From Gammaproteobacteria bacterium (lineage in GTDB: Bacteria > Pseudomonadota > Gammaproteobacteria > Chromatiales > Chromatiaceae), in assembly GCA_020445255.1 (NCBI GenBank), contig JAGRGY010000042.1, positions 1 to 44,735 on the forward strand: 44,735 bases of DNA, read 5' to 3'. A model generated the notes under the pieces. It saw only the letters and a program-made list of their open reading frames with translations, ran no database searches and had not been told where the DNA came from. Made by a program: the position numbers and the translations under genes. Positions 7,428-16,584 of the stretch are shown one piece after another; position 1 is the first letter of the stretch; every line of letters starts with the position of its first letter.

Positions 7428-8624
7428 ATGAGCCCCCCGCCTCTCGCGAACGCCACGCTGCCCGGCTGGCCCCACTTCGACGCCGATCAGATCGACGCCG
7501 TGCGCGGGGTGCTCGATTCGGGGCGCGTCAACTACTGGACGGGCGAACACGGCCGCCTGTTCGAACGCGAGTACGCCGATCACGTCGGCGTCGGCCATGG
7601 TATTGCGCTGGCCAATGGCAGCGTCGCCCTCGAACTGGCACTGTATGCGCTTGGCATAGGTCCGGGCGACGAAGTCATCGTCACGCCGCGCACCTTCATC
7701 GCCTCGGCCAGCAGCATCGTGATCCGCGGCGCCACTCCGGTCTTTGCCGACGTCGACCCGATCAGCCAGAACATCACCGCCGACACCATCGCACCGCACA
7801 TCGGGCCACGCACGCGCGCGATCATCTGCGTGCACCTCGCCGGCTGGCCGTGTGACATGGATCCGATCACGGCGCTGGCACGTCAGCATGGACTCAAGGT
7901 CATCGAGGATTGCGCGCAGGCGCACGGGGCGCGCTATCGCGGCCGGCCGGTCGGGTCGTTCGGCGACATGGCCGCCTTCTCGTTCTGCCAGGACAAGATC
8001 ATCACCACCGGCGGCGAAGGCGGCATGCTGGTGACCGACGACGAAGCACTCTGGGACAAGGCCTGGTCGTACAAGGACCACGGCAAACGGTACGCTACGG
8101 TGCACGCACCACGCGCCGCGCACGAGACAGGGTTCCGCTGGGTCCACGAGTCGTTCGGCAGCAATTTCCGCATGACCGAGATGCAGGCCGCGATCGGGCG
8201 CATCCAGCTGCGCCGGCTCGCCGAGTGGGTCGAGTGTCGGCGCAGCAATGCCGCGATCCTGATCGACCGCCTCGCCGCACACCCGCTGCTCGAGATCCCG
8301 GTTCCGGGGGCCGACATCCATCACGCCTATTACAAGTTCTATGTCTTTCTGGACGATGCGCGGCTCCGCCGCGACTGGTCGCGCGACCGCGTCGTCGGCG
8401 CGATCACCGCGCGTGGCATTCCCTGTTTCAGCGGCAGCTGCAGCGAGGTATACCTCGAAAAGGCCTTCGCCGACTCGCCGTACCGGCAGCAGCAACGCCT
8501 GCCGTCGGCGCAGCGGCTGGGTGAACGCAGCCTGATGCTCCTCGTACATCCCACACTCGATGCCGCGCACATGCAACACACCGCCGACATCGTCGACGAC
8601 GTACTGACCCAGGCGCGCGCATGA
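7428..8624 (+). CDS. DegT/DnrJ/EryC1-family sugar aminotransferase (398 aa)
   Basis: A PLP-dependent aminotransferase that turns a keto nucleotide sugar into an amino sugar. K190 in FCQDKIITTGGEGGM is the Schiff-base lysine, D161 (IEDCAQAHGA) contacts the pyridine nitrogen, and LANGSVALEL (61-70) is the phosphate-side loop. The length is typical. Next to a NeuD-type acyltransferase, a C4 aminotransferase acting on a 4-keto-6-deoxyhexose (PglE or VioA type) is likely. rmlA and rmlB at 33757-35737 could supply dTDP-4-keto-6-deoxyglucose; no UDP-sugar 4,6-dehydratase is seen here. It overlaps the next gene by ATGA. Confidence 0.88.
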   Translation: MSPPPLANATLPGWPHFDADQIDAVRGVLDSGRVNYWTGEHGRLFEREYADHVGVGHGIALANGSVALELALYALGIGPGDEVIVTPRTFIASASSIVIRGATPVFADVDPISQNITADTIAPHIGPRTRAIICVHLAGWPCDMDPITALARQHGLKVIEDCAQAHGARYRGRPVGSFGDMAAFSFCQDKIITTGGEGGMLVTDDEALWDKAWSYKDHGKRYATVHAPRAAHETGFRWVHESFGSNFRMTEMQAAIGRIQLRRLAEWVECRRSNAAILIDRLAAHPLLEIPVPGADIHHAYYKFYVFLDDARLRRDWSRDRVVGAITARGIPCFSGSCSEVYLEKAFADSPYRQQQRLPSAQRLGERSLMLLVHPTLDAAHMQHTADIVDDVLTQARA

Positions 8625-9538
8625 CGGTCCGCGCGTCGGCCACGCAATTCGCCCATCCGCGCTATTGGCCGACCTGGCTTGCAGTCGGCCTGCTACGTGC
8701 CTGCGCCCTGCTGCCCTACCGGCCGATGATGGTGCTAGGGCGCCTGCTCGGTCGCATGGCACTGCGTTTCGCGCGCGACCGCGCGCACGTGGTCGAGACC
8801 AACCTGCGACTGTGCTTTCCCGCACTCGACCCGGCCGCCATTCAGGCACTGGCCCGGCGCCACGCCGAGGCGTTGGGCATGGCCGTCATGGACTTCGCGA
8901 TCGCCTGGTGGTGGAGCGACGACCGCCTGTACGCGGTGGCCGAGATCAGCGGCCGCGAGCACCTCGAACAGGCCATGGCGAACGGCAAGGGTGCGATCTT
9001 CCTCACCGCACACTTCACGTCGATCGAGATCAGCGGTCGCCTGCTCGCCGACATGTGCCCGGCGCTGCCGATGTATCGCCCCAACAACAATGCACTGCTG
9101 GAATGGGTCATGGTGCGCAACCGCGAGCGCCACGTCGAGCAGACCATACCGCGCCAGGACGTGCGCCTGATGATCCGCACCCTGAAGCAGGGCAAGGGCG
9201 TCTGGTTCGCGCCCGACCAGAACTTCGGCGCCAAGGGTCACGTATTCGCACCCTTCTTTGGCGTGCCGACATCCAGCAACACCTCGCTCAGCCGGTTCGC
9301 CGGTATGACCGGCGCCGCCGTCGTCCCGTTCGTCGTACTGCGCAAACCGTCTGGCGGCTACCTGATGAAGATCAAACCGGCGCTGCAGGGGTTCCCGTCC
9401 GACGACGATGTCGTCGACGCGACCCGCTACAACGCGATCATCGAGGACTGGGTTCGCGAGGCGCCCGAACAGTACAACTGGATACACCGGCGGTTCAAAA
9501 AGCGGCCGCCGGGCGAGCCGTCTGCGTACCACCCCTGA
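8621..9538 (+). CDS. LpxL/HtrB-family lipid A acyltransferase-like protein (305 aa)
   Basis: Belongs to the lysophospholipid/lauroyl acyltransferase family that adds secondary acyl chains to lipid A. The catalytic H-x4-E pair is H131 and E136 (HFTSIEIS). Downstream family blocks are KGVWFAPDQNFG and GVPTSSNTSLSRFAG, and the C-terminus EAPEQYNWIHRRFKKRPPG is characteristic. The hydrophobic N-terminus (about 17-48) suits membrane association. It is embedded in a sugar operon and translationally coupled by ATGA to the aminotransferase. It may be a cluster-specific acyltransferase rather than the housekeeping LpxL; which one cannot be decided here. Confidence 0.85.
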   Translation: MTVRASATQFAHPRYWPTWLAVGLLRACALLPYRPMMVLGRLLGRMALRFARDRAHVVETNLRLCFPALDPAAIQALARRHAEALGMAVMDFAIAWWWSDDRLYAVAEISGREHLEQAMANGKGAIFLTAHFTSIEISGRLLADMCPALPMYRPNNNALLEWVMVRNRERHVEQTIPRQDVRLMIRTLKQGKGVWFAPDQNFGAKGHVFAPFFGVPTSSNTSLSRFAGMTGAAVVPFVVLRKPSGGYLMKIKPALQGFPSDDDVVDATRYNAIIEDWVREAPEQYNWIHRRFKKRPPGEPSAYHP

Positions 9539-9641
9539 CGGCGCATCGAATGCCGACCGCGCGGGTACAGCATGGCTTACCGTTTCTTGGTAATCTGCCG
9601 GAATTGGCAGACGCGGCCACGCCGGGCCCAGACGACCAAGC

Positions 9642-10532
9642 ATGACAGCCACTGCGAGTACGACCTTCTGGAACCAGATCGACGCAATCCTGATCGTCAA
9701 CCTGGCACATCGCAGCGATCGCTGGGAACGACTGCATGGGAAGCTCACTGAAATCGGCGTCGCCGACAAAGTCCACCGCATCGATGCCATTGACGGCAAG
9801 ATGCTGCAAGGCTTCAGCAGGGCACCCTGGTTTACCGCACAGACACCCGAAACCGTGGCGCGCATGCGGGCGGGTTCGGCCGGCTGCTGCCTGTCGCACC
9901 GCAAGGCAATCGAATACGCGCGTGCGCGTGGATTCGCCCGCGTCCTGCTCATGGAGGACGACGCCCGCTTTCTCAACGATCTGACCGGCCGCGAGGGCGA
10001 GATGATCGGCGAGGTACTGGCGGACCCACAGCGTTGGGACATGTTCTACCTCGGCTTCTACCAGAAGCGCTGTCGGTACCGCGTGATGGCACACGAGATG
10101 ATCGACGGCAGTCCGTTCGAACTGTGGCGCATTCGTGGACCCTTGATGTTTCACGCCACCGTGCTCAACCGGCGCGTATACGATCGCCTGCTGGATGGCC
10201 TGCCGGTCGAGGACAACATCTGGTCGTGGACGAGCTACTGGGGCTCGATGGATGCCTGGATTCAGAACCGCTTCGGGCGCAGCCGCACGGTGCGTATCTG
10301 GGCGACGATGCCGAAGCTCGTCGTCCAGCACGCCAACTATTCGGACATATGCGGCCGCATTCTGACGACCGAGGAGAGCGAGGGTTCGCACTTCGAGATG
10401 GCGACGATCCCTCTCGATGCCGACGCCTTCGAGAGGTCGCTCGACCGCAGCCCGTTCGAAGCCATACATCAGACGTTGAAGCGCACAAGTCGCGTTCTGC
10501 GCGCGCGGCTGCGCGGCTTCCGCAAAGTCTAA
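9642..10532 (+). CDS. Glycosyltransferase family 25 protein (296 aa)
   Basis: Resembles bacterial LOS glycosyltransferases of the LgtB/Lob1 group (GT25), which often add galactose or other hexoses to core oligosaccharide. Visible blocks are AILIVNLAHRSDRWERL at the N-terminus, GCCLSHRKAIEYA around residues 81-93, and the acidic metal-binding motif MEDDA (E105-D106-D107). Donor and acceptor sugars cannot be assigned. A second GT25 gene lies at 29212-30054 on the other strand. The 103-base gap from the LpxL-like gene shows no clear terminator. Confidence 0.85.
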   Translation: MTATASTTFWNQIDAILIVNLAHRSDRWERLHGKLTEIGVADKVHRIDAIDGKMLQGFSRAPWFTAQTPETVARMRAGSAGCCLSHRKAIEYARARGFARVLLMEDDARFLNDLTGREGEMIGEVLADPQRWDMFYLGFYQKRCRYRVMAHEMIDGSPFELWRIRGPLMFHATVLNRRVYDRLLDGLPVEDNIWSWTSYWGSMDAWIQNRFGRSRTVRIWATMPKLVVQHANYSDICGRILTTEESEGSHFEMATIPLDADAFERSLDRSPFEAIHQTLKRTSRVLRARLRGFRKV

Positions 10533-10568
10533 CCCGCGACAACCGGAGACGCCCGGGAGCAGGCGCAG

Positions 10569-11210
10569 ATGAAACACAGACTCAAGGCCCTCAAGTACAT
10601 CGCCCGATATCACCGCCTCGATGTCAGGAAGATGCTGAGCCCGACGTCACACATCTGCCGCCGCTCGGTGCTGGACTTTCCCGTGTCGATTGGCAGCAAC
10701 GCGTCGATCAAGCGCAGCAAGATTGGGTGCCGCACGTACATATCGCGCGACACACACATCACCTCGACGACGATCGGCGCTTACTGCAGCATCGGGCCGG
10801 AGTGTCTGATCGGTGGCATGGGGAGGCACCCCACCGATCACTTCTCGATGTCGCCGGTCACCTTCTCGCGCTCATCGCCGCTGATTCCCACTTTCGGCGG
10901 CGTAACATCGACCATCGAGTTCGACGAACTGCTGCCCGTTTCGATTGGGGCCGACGTATGGATAGGCGCGCGTGCGATCGTGCTGGACGGTGTGTCGATC
11001 GGACACGGGGCCGTGATCGGGGCGAACACGGTCGTCGCCAGGGATGTCCCACCCTACGCGATCGTCTACGGCAGCCCGTCCAGGGTTCAGCGATATCGCT
11101 TCCCGCCGGAAACGATCGACACCCTGCTGGCAACGCAATGGTGGTTGCAGGCACCGGAGGAACTCGACGTCGAGTCGCTGAGGCGGATTACGGCATCGCA
11201 GGACACCTGA
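10569..11210 (+). CDS. CatB/Vat-type hexapeptide O-acetyltransferase (213 aa)
   Basis: A xenobiotic-acetyltransferase-like (XAT) member of the left-handed beta-helix family. Helix repeats ([48 protein letters not shown]) flank a loop with the active-site histidine in [12 protein letters not shown] (H87), and the protein ends with the typical [13 protein letters not shown] segment. In sugar clusters such enzymes O-acetylate a glycan residue. It follows GT25 by 36 bases and is probably in the same operon. Confidence 0.85.
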   Translation: MKHRLKALKYIARYHRLDVRKMLSPTSHICRRSVLDFPVSIGSNASIKRSKIGCRTYISRDTHITSTTIGAYCSIGPECLIGGMGRHPTDHFSMSPVTFSRSSPLIPTFGGVTSTIEFDELLPVSIGADVWIGARAIVLDGVSIGHGAVIGANTVVARDVPPYAIVYGSPSRVQRYRFPPETIDTLLATQWWLQAPEELDVESLRRITASQDT

Positions 11211-11333
11211 CCGCTTCGGCGCTCACCGATGCATCCACTCCGCGTGAATACCCGGCTCCGGGGTCATCGGAGGACACGCGCAACGCTGCCGTCTCGTCGC
11301 AAATAGGGTATTTTTCCGCTTACCCGGAATCGT

Positions 11334-12122
11334 GTGACAAGCAATCATCAGATGCGAAGCAAACAGACCATGCTGCCATTGACTGAACTGGTAAAACGAC
11401 GGTTCGGCCGCGGCTTCCGGCCCGTGCCGGGACGTGATGTCTATCTCGCCTCCTATCCGCGCTCCGGTAACACCTGGCTGCGCGCGCTCGCGTTCGTGCT
11501 CGAGATGGACCGCATGCCGACCAGCCTCGGCGAGGTCGACCTTTACGTGCCGGACCTGCATTACACCGCGGTCAGGCGCAAGATTCGCAAGCGCCCGCGA
11601 TACGTGGTCAAGACGCATGAGATACGCCGCGGTGAGGTCGGCGAGGCCATCTATATCGTTCGCGATCCGGTCAGCGTGCTCGGCTCCTATTTCCGCTACG
11701 TATGCCAGGTCGAGCGGCGCGAGCTCGAACTCGAGGCCTTCATCACCGACTGCCTGTGCGGCCGGGTATGGCCGGGGTCATGGTCCGAGCACGCCTTGAG
11801 CTGGTGCCATCCGGCACACAGCGGCGTCTCGGTGATCCGGTACGAAGACATGACCCAGCATGCCGACTCGGCGGTCGAAGCGTTTTCGGCCAGGCTGGGT
11901 CATACCCCGGAGAAGACGCGCAGCGCACTCGCGATGCTCGACATCGATACGATGAAAAGGCTCGACGCCAATGGCCACCGCGAGTATCTGAACAAGCAGG
12001 GTGGCGGGTGGTTCGTCGGCTCATCGACCGACGCCGACCACAAGCGTGCAATCCGGAATCTGATTGAACGGCACCGACCCGAGACCCTCGAGCTGGCCGC
12101 GCGCTTCGGCTACGACGTCTGA
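11334..12122 (+). CDS. Sulfotransferase-domain protein (262 aa)
   Basis: A PAPS-dependent sulfotransferase-like protein. The 5'-phosphosulfate loop is YPRSGNTWLR (41-50, counted from the first start) and the 3'-phosphate motif is YIVRDPVSVLGSYF (R110, S114). KTHEIRRGEV and VIRYEDM are further family blocks, as is a late GGGWFVGSS region (usually GxxGxW) near the C-terminus. It would transfer sulfate to a sugar or lipid hydroxyl. The start is uncertain: GTG at 11334, ATG at 11352 or ATG at 11370 all precede the conserved part. An inverted repeat GGGTA / TACCC at 11306-11325 lies just upstream. Function as a glycan sulfotransferase is inferred from context. Confidence 0.82.
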   Translation: MTSNHQMRSKQTMLPLTELVKRRFGRGFRPVPGRDVYLASYPRSGNTWLRALAFVLEMDRMPTSLGEVDLYVPDLHYTAVRRKIRKRPRYVVKTHEIRRGEVGEAIYIVRDPVSVLGSYFRYVCQVERRELELEAFITDCLCGRVWPGSWSEHALSWCHPAHSGVSVIRYEDMTQHADSAVEAFSARLGHTPEKTRSALAMLDIDTMKRLDANGHREYLNKQGGGWFVGSSTDADHKRAIRNLIERHRPETLELAARFGYDV

Positions 12123-12136
12123 CAGCGGGTGCCGTC

Positions 12137-12907
12137 ATGACCCCCGCCGCAGCCCCTACGTTCTCCATCGTCACCATTTGCCTCAACGAGGCGGAGACCC
12201 TGCGCGCAACATGCGACAGCATCGTGTTGCAGCCGGCCGAGCTGTTCGAATGGATCGTGATCGACGGCGGCTCCACCGATGGCACGCTCGACATCCTCGC
12301 GACCTACCGCGACCACATGGACACGCTGGTTTCAGAACCGGATGCCGGTATCTACAACGCGATGAACAAGGGAGTCGCCCGGGCGCGCGGTGAGTACCTG
12401 GTGTTCATGAACGGCGGCGACCGGTTCGTCGATGGCGGTGCGTTGCTCAGCGCCGCAAGCGCGCTGACGGCCGACGTGGTCGTCGGAGACGTCATGCTCG
12501 GAGATGGTGGCGACACCATGCGCTACCCGGACCGTCTGCCACCCGGATTTCTGCTCAAGCGCATGCTGCCCCACCAGGCCTCGTTCATACGGCGCAAGAC
12601 CTTCCTGCACTGCGGCGGCTATGACGAGTCCTACCGCATCGCCGGCGATTTTGAGCTGTTCGTCAGACTGTTCCAGAACTGTAACGCCTCATACGGCCAC
12701 GTGCCGGCCGTGATCGCCGTTTTCGCCAGCGGCGGAATCAGCCAGTCTCCGGCACACCGCGCGCGGCGCAAGCGCGAAAACCACTGCATACGCTGGCGTT
12801 ATTTCCCAACCTACCGGTTTTCGATGAAGGCCATGCGCGAGCAGTTGCGCATGCTGCGCGACCGCTCACCGTGCCCGCCGCCGGCGCTCCCGAAGCCGGC
12901 GAAATAG
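12137..12907 (+). CDS. Glycosyltransferase family 2 protein, WcaA/WcaE-like (256 aa)
   Basis: A GT-A fold glycosyltransferase. [14 protein letters not shown] opens the nucleotide-binding domain, [11 protein letters not shown] is the conserved loop, and [14 protein letters not shown] with FMNGGDRF (in place of a simple DxD) is typical of the colanic-acid type. H and F residues near [12 protein letters not shown] fit the acceptor region. It starts 14 bases after the sulfotransferase gene. Its last 42 bases overlap the 3' end of the convergent GT10 gene on the other strand; both C-termini look genuine. Confidence 0.87.
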   Translation: MTPAAAPTFSIVTICLNEAETLRATCDSIVLQPAELFEWIVIDGGSTDGTLDILATYRDHMDTLVSEPDAGIYNAMNKGVARARGEYLVFMNGGDRFVDGGALLSAASALTADVVVGDVMLGDGGDTMRYPDRLPPGFLLKRMLPHQASFIRRKTFLHCGGYDESYRIAGDFELFVRLFQNCNASYGHVPAVIAVFASGGISQSPAHRARRKRENHCIRWRYFPTYRFSMKAMREQLRMLRDRSPCPPPALPKPAK

Positions 12908-13852
12908 GTGGGCACAGGGACGGAATGCCATGTCGTACAGCCGGCGTTCGGTCTTCAACCCCCAGCGGCTGCGATTGCGCCGGTATGCCCGCGCCAGCGG
13001 CTGGTCGAAGATGTTAGCGAGGAAACCCTCGAACACCTCATCGCGCAGCAACGCCGGCTCGATGCCACCCGCGAACCAGGGCGCGCGCAACATCGCGAGA
13101 TAGCGCTGATCGTCCTGGTCCACGTCGGCCACGTGCCGAACCAGCGTTTCCAGCGAATCGAAATCGTGACAGTTGATGAACGCATCTCGATTGAACGTCT
13201 CGGCCACGAAGGGGTCGCCCCAGTAGATCGGCACCGCATTCGAAAATGCGGACTCGGCGAATTTCTCTGTCAGGTAGCCCGGCGTCGAACTGTTCTCGAT
13301 CGCGAGCGCGAACTTATACCGGGACTGGAATGCGATCTTGTCCTCGACAGGCCCACCGACGTTGTTGCGCCAGCGGCCACCTGAATCCACAGTTCTGTAC
13401 GCCGACAGCGCATCGAAGATCTGCACGCGCTGCTCGGCGCTGTTGCTCACGTTCGACATTACGTAGGCGCAGAATCCTGTCTTGTTGCGCAGTATCGTCT
13501 CTGCGTCCGGACGTGGCGCGATCAGCGCAGCGTAGGCTTCGCGATACAGTTTGAACAGCGGCAGGCGGCAATAGCGATCATCGAAGGTTATCCGGTCGAA
13601 ACCGAATGCGTAGTCGGTGACGTTGAAGTCAGCGGTGACGTTTTCTCCGGTCACGAAGATTCGAATGCCGTCGCACTTCAGGATGTCGTGCCCCATGCCC
13701 GAGTGAAACACATAGTCGGCCTCGGCGGGCGGGCAGCGCACCAGGTCGTAGCGTGACGCGAACGCCTTCAGCACCGCCTCGGTGACCGCCGGATGCCGCC
13801 CGGCGTCGACGATCGCGATCTTCTTCGTTGGCCTGTCGGTTGCACTGTTCAT
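12866..13852 (-). CDS. Glycosyltransferase family 10 (alpha-1,3/4-fucosyltransferase-like) (328 aa)
   Basis: The GT10 C-terminal signature is clear: [19 protein letters not shown] followed by [10 protein letters not shown], which binds the GDP-sugar donor. [12 protein letters not shown] corresponds to the N-terminal family block. GT10 enzymes usually transfer L-fucose from GDP-fucose to galactose or N-acetylglucosamine. The donor here may be different, because no gmd or fcl gene is present. The ATG at 13852 is chosen because GGGAGA lies just upstream; a GTG ten codons earlier has no such site. It is last in the minus-strand operon that begins with rfbF. Confidence 0.88.
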   Translation of the reverse strand: MNSATDRPTKKIAIVDAGRHPAVTEAVLKAFASRYDLVRCPPAEADYVFHSGMGHDILKCDGIRIFVTGENVTADFNVTDYAFGFDRITFDDRYCRLPLFKLYREAYAALIAPRPDAETILRNKTGFCAYVMSNVSNSAEQRVQIFDALSAYRTVDSGGRWRNNVGGPVEDKIAFQSRYKFALAIENSSTPGYLTEKFAESAFSNAVPIYWGDPFVAETFNRDAFINCHDFDSLETLVRHVADVDQDDQRYLAMLRAPWFAGGIEPALLRDEVFEGFLANIFDQPLARAYRRNRSRWGLKTERRLYDMAFRPCAHLFRRLRERRRRAR

Positions 13853-13896
13853 GAGATCTCCCGGGTGCCGGTCGAGGGTCACCGGTCCCTTGCGCA

Positions 13897-13941
13897 GGTG
13901 TCGGCCGCGCGACGCCGCGCGCGATCAGACGCGCCGACACC
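13897..13941. repeat. Inverted repeat between GT2 and GT10 genes
   Basis: A perfect 9-bp inverted repeat, GGTGTCGGC (13897-13905) and GCCGACACC (13933-13941), spans a 27-base GC-rich loop in the 140-base gap between two minus-strand genes. Without a T-run it may be an mRNA processing or attenuation hairpin; the function is unknown. Confidence 0.5.
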
Positions 13942-13992
13942 GAGCCTGCCAAGCCCCAAGTGCGTGCGAACGAATAAGCGCTCGCGCAACGC

Positions 13993-14955
13993 TCAGCTCC
14001 TGAACCTGCGCGCCAGCCGACGGTACTTGCGCGTCAGTTTGACCGGGACATACAGCGCGAAAAATGGCAGATCGGGCCCGCGTTGCCTGAACGTGCCAAA
14101 CTTCGTCATCGCCTTGAACCGAAGGCGCAGACGCTCGACCAGGGTCGGGGGCCGTTCGGTATCCGACAAGACCTCGAACATCGCCGCCAGCATCTCGTTG
14201 CGCATGCGTTTACGGGTGGCGACCCCCTTCTTTTGCCCGACCATACGCTCGACATACGCCGAACGCGTGTCCCGGGTACTGCGTCGCCACGCGTGATAAG
14301 TCGTGGCGTCGGTGATCGCGATCTTTCCGCGCCGCGCAATCCTGGCGAGGAAGACGACGTCCGCGCCGTACACCGGAAGATCACGCGTGAAGCAGTCCTT
14401 GTAGGCATCGGCGCGAAACAGTCCATACATTGTCCAAAGCAGGTTCACATCGTCGAAGAAAAACGACCGCAGGCGAACGACCGGATCATCATGCATCCCG
14501 GAACGCCAGGCACTGAAGGCGCGGATATCCCGTCCGGCAGTCTCGTCACCGTCGTCGTATTCATAACGAAGCCCGGCCGAGGCCAGCATCACCGCATCAT
14601 CCGCCTCGAATATCGGCAGCAGCGTGGCGATGAAGTCGTCGTCGATGAAATCATGGCTGCCGAGTGTCATGAAGTACGACGAGCGCGTGACGGACAACAG
14701 GTAGTACCAGTTCTCCAGCGCGCCGAGATTGTGGTCATGCCGAACGTATTCCATGTTCGGGTACTCGGCCAACAGGCGTTCGCAGACCGCTGCGGTACCA
14801 TCGGTCGACGCGTTGTCGGCGACGATCAGTCGTTCGCACTGCGGTGCGGCGCTGCGGATCGCGCGTTCCACCCGGTCCCGCTCATTGTAGACAGGGATCG
14901 CGATGGTCACGCCGTTGGCCCGGCCACGATCGGCTGCTGTAGCGGCATGCTCCAT
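13993..14955 (-). CDS. Glycosyltransferase family 2 protein (320 aa)
   Basis: The GT-A N-terminal domain is visible as VTIAIPVYNERDRVERAI, LIVADNASTDGT and HDHNLGALENWYYLL. SHDFIDDDFI is in the place of the metal-binding acidic motif. The C-terminal third is basic and ends in a helix-rich tail (VKLTRKYRRLARRF). Donor and acceptor are unknown. The start codon directly abuts the stop codon of the CmcI-type gene, so the two are translationally coupled. Confidence 0.86.
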   Translation of the reverse strand: MEHAATAADRGRANGVTIAIPVYNERDRVERAIRSAAPQCERLIVADNASTDGTAAVCERLLAEYPNMEYVRHDHNLGALENWYYLLSVTRSSYFMTLGSHDFIDDDFIATLLPIFEADDAVMLASAGLRYEYDDGDETAGRDIRAFSAWRSGMHDDPVVRLRSFFFDDVNLLWTMYGLFRADAYKDCFTRDLPVYGADVVFLARIARRGKIAITDATTYHAWRRSTRDTRSAYVERMVGQKKGVATRKRMRNEMLAAMFEVLSDTERPPTLVERLRLRFKAMTKFGTFRQRGPDLPFFALYVPVKLTRKYRRLARRFRS

Positions 14956-15735
14956 TCACGCAATCCGTTTCAGGAAGCCGTGCGGGGCCGCGGTGACGAG
15001 CAGCTTGTGCTCGATCGCGATGTCGAGCTCGAACGCCGGATGTTCCGCCAGGAAGGCCTTCACCGCGGTCTTGGGGTTGTTGCCGACATCCCACGGCCGG
15101 TCGGGGAAGAACTTCGGCGGCATGTCGTCGACGAAGGTGTCGAACACTACGCAGTAACTGCCGATCGAGACCAGAGGCGCGTACGCCTCGAGCTCGGCCA
15201 GCACATGTTCATGGGTGTGCATGGAATCCAGGCAGACCAGGACCCGCCTATATCCCTTCGCCGCATCCCTTACCCGGGCGACCGTGTCGGCGTCGATCGA
15301 TGATCCCTCGATCAATGTCAGCCAGGGGGCCATCGGGTGCCGTTCGATGGCCTCGCGATTGTGCGCGCGAATGTCGATGTCCACCCCGATCACGCGTCGG
15401 GTACCCGCCCTGGGATCAAACGGCGTACCGCGTTCGACGGCATCGGTCAGATCCAGCAACGCCAGCATCGACGCGGAAAGTATGATCGATCCCCCGTGGG
15501 CGATACCGGTCTCGATGATCAGGTCCGGGCGCGTGGCCCAGATCAGCTCCTGCATCGCCACCATATCCTGCGGATACTGGATTATGGGCCGGCCCATCCA
15601 TGCGAAGTTGTACACGTATCCCGCCTGCATCGTCGCGCGCAACCAATCGCGCGATTGCGCCTGCAGGGGCTCGTCACTGCCGAGCGCGGCGATCCGCTCC
15701 CGTCTTTCAGCCTGAAACTTTTCGATGGGATTCAT
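14956..15735 (-). CDS. Cephalosporin hydroxylase (CmcI)-family protein, probable sugar O-methyltransferase (259 aa)
   Basis: Belongs to the CmcI / rhamnosyl O-methyltransferase family (a Rossmann-type SAM methyltransferase despite its name). The SAM motif is LIIETGIAHGGSIILSASML. GVDIDIR provides the acidic residue after the second strand, and LVCLDSMHTHEHVL carries the likely metal-binding D and H residues. YNFAWMGRPIIQYPQDM is a typical family block. In glycan clusters these enzymes are thought to O-methylate sugars. The ATG at 15735 is chosen; a TTG one codon earlier is possible. It lies 42 bases after the SDR reductase gene in the rfbFG operon. Confidence 0.84.
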   Translation of the reverse strand: MNPIEKFQAERRERIAALGSDEPLQAQSRDWLRATMQAGYVYNFAWMGRPIIQYPQDMVAMQELIWATRPDLIIETGIAHGGSIILSASMLALLDLTDAVERGTPFDPRAGTRRVIGVDIDIRAHNREAIERHPMAPWLTLIEGSSIDADTVARVRDAAKGYRRVLVCLDSMHTHEHVLAELEAYAPLVSIGSYCVVFDTFVDDMPPKFFPDRPWDVGNNPKTAVKAFLAEHPAFELDIAIEHKLLVTAAPHGFLKRIA

Positions 15736-15777
15736 CAACGGGTCCTCGGATGCTTGTGAATGCCCTGGGCGCGCACG

Positions 15778-16584
15778 TCAGGACGGTGATTGGAGGTGGG
15801 AATCGAGCCACGCGTCCAGCTTGGGCAGCACGGGCGATGGCACCCATCCCGTGTCGTCCGTCAGTGCGGCGATCCTGATCCGTGGAAATGCTGTCACGAT
15901 CCCGTCTGTGGCAACACTGACATCGACGCCGCGCGCGCGCAGCAGGTCGACGATCTGTGCATGGCTTACGTTGACACCGCCCGCCACATTGTAGATGGGC
16001 CGGACTCCACGATCGGCGATGGCGGCGAGTGCGCTCACAGCGTCATCGATCCAGATGTAGTCCTTGACCGAATCGAGTGCCGAGCGCAGGTGAACGCTGC
16101 CGGTCCTCGCCGCCTCGTCGACCAGCGCCCCGACGAAGTTGGTCGGCCCCATGTCCGGGCCCAGTACGTTCGAAAGGCGCGCAACGCGACAATCGCGTCC
16201 ACTGGCGAGCGCGAGGGACTCACCCAACAGCTTCGACAGGTTGTAGAGCTGGTCGGCGTCGTGCGCAGTCACGCTGAGCACGGCGGTCTCGACCGTATCA
16301 GGGGCGCCACTGTAGACCCTCGTGCTGGACAGGTAGACCAGACGGTCGAAGTCGGCGCGTTCGAGCACGCTGCGCAGGATACCGACGTGGGCGTCGACCG
16401 TCGCATAGGGACGGCTACGGAAATCGGCGGTGAGCCCGATGCAGTAGAAGACGCGACCGAGCGGGACGTCGAAGATCGACGGATCGTCACGTTCCGGGAC
16501 CCGACATGCGGCACCGTGTGCCCGCAGTGCCCTGACGAGGTGGCGACCGATGAATCCACCGGCACCCAGCACCGTGTAGTTCAT
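15778..16584 (-). CDS. NAD-dependent epimerase/dehydratase (SDR), probable nucleotide-sugar 4-ketoreductase (268 aa)
   Basis: An extended short-chain dehydrogenase. The nucleotide-binding motif is VLGAGGFIGRHL at residues 4-15. Y-x3-K is in QLYNLSKLLGE, and STRVYSG supplies the catalytic serine/threonine region. Shorter than most 4,6-dehydratases, it fits reductases that finish deoxysugar pathways, reducing the C4 ketone of the RfbG product after C-methylation; this role is inference. The ATG overlaps the upstream stop codon (ATGA). A much longer in-frame upstream extension belongs to the neighbouring gene's DNA and is not part of this protein. Confidence 0.84.
   Translation of the reverse strand: MNYTVLGAGGFIGRHLVRALRAHGAACRVPERDDPSIFDVPLGRVFYCIGLTADFRSRPYATVDAHVGILRSVLERADFDRLVYLSSTRVYSGAPDTVETAVLSVTAHDADQLYNLSKLLGESLALASGRDCRVARLSNVLGPDMGPTNFVGALVDEAARTGSVHLRSALDSVKDYIWIDDAVSALAAIADRGVRPIYNVAGGVNVSHAQIVDLLRARGVDVSVATDGIVTAFPRIRIAALTDDTGWVPSPVLPKLDAWLDSHLQSPS

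Noticed and set aside
6801..8849. 682-codon minus-strand open frame opposite the NeuD and DegT genes
   Set aside because: Antisense shadow; composition biased and no recognisable motif.
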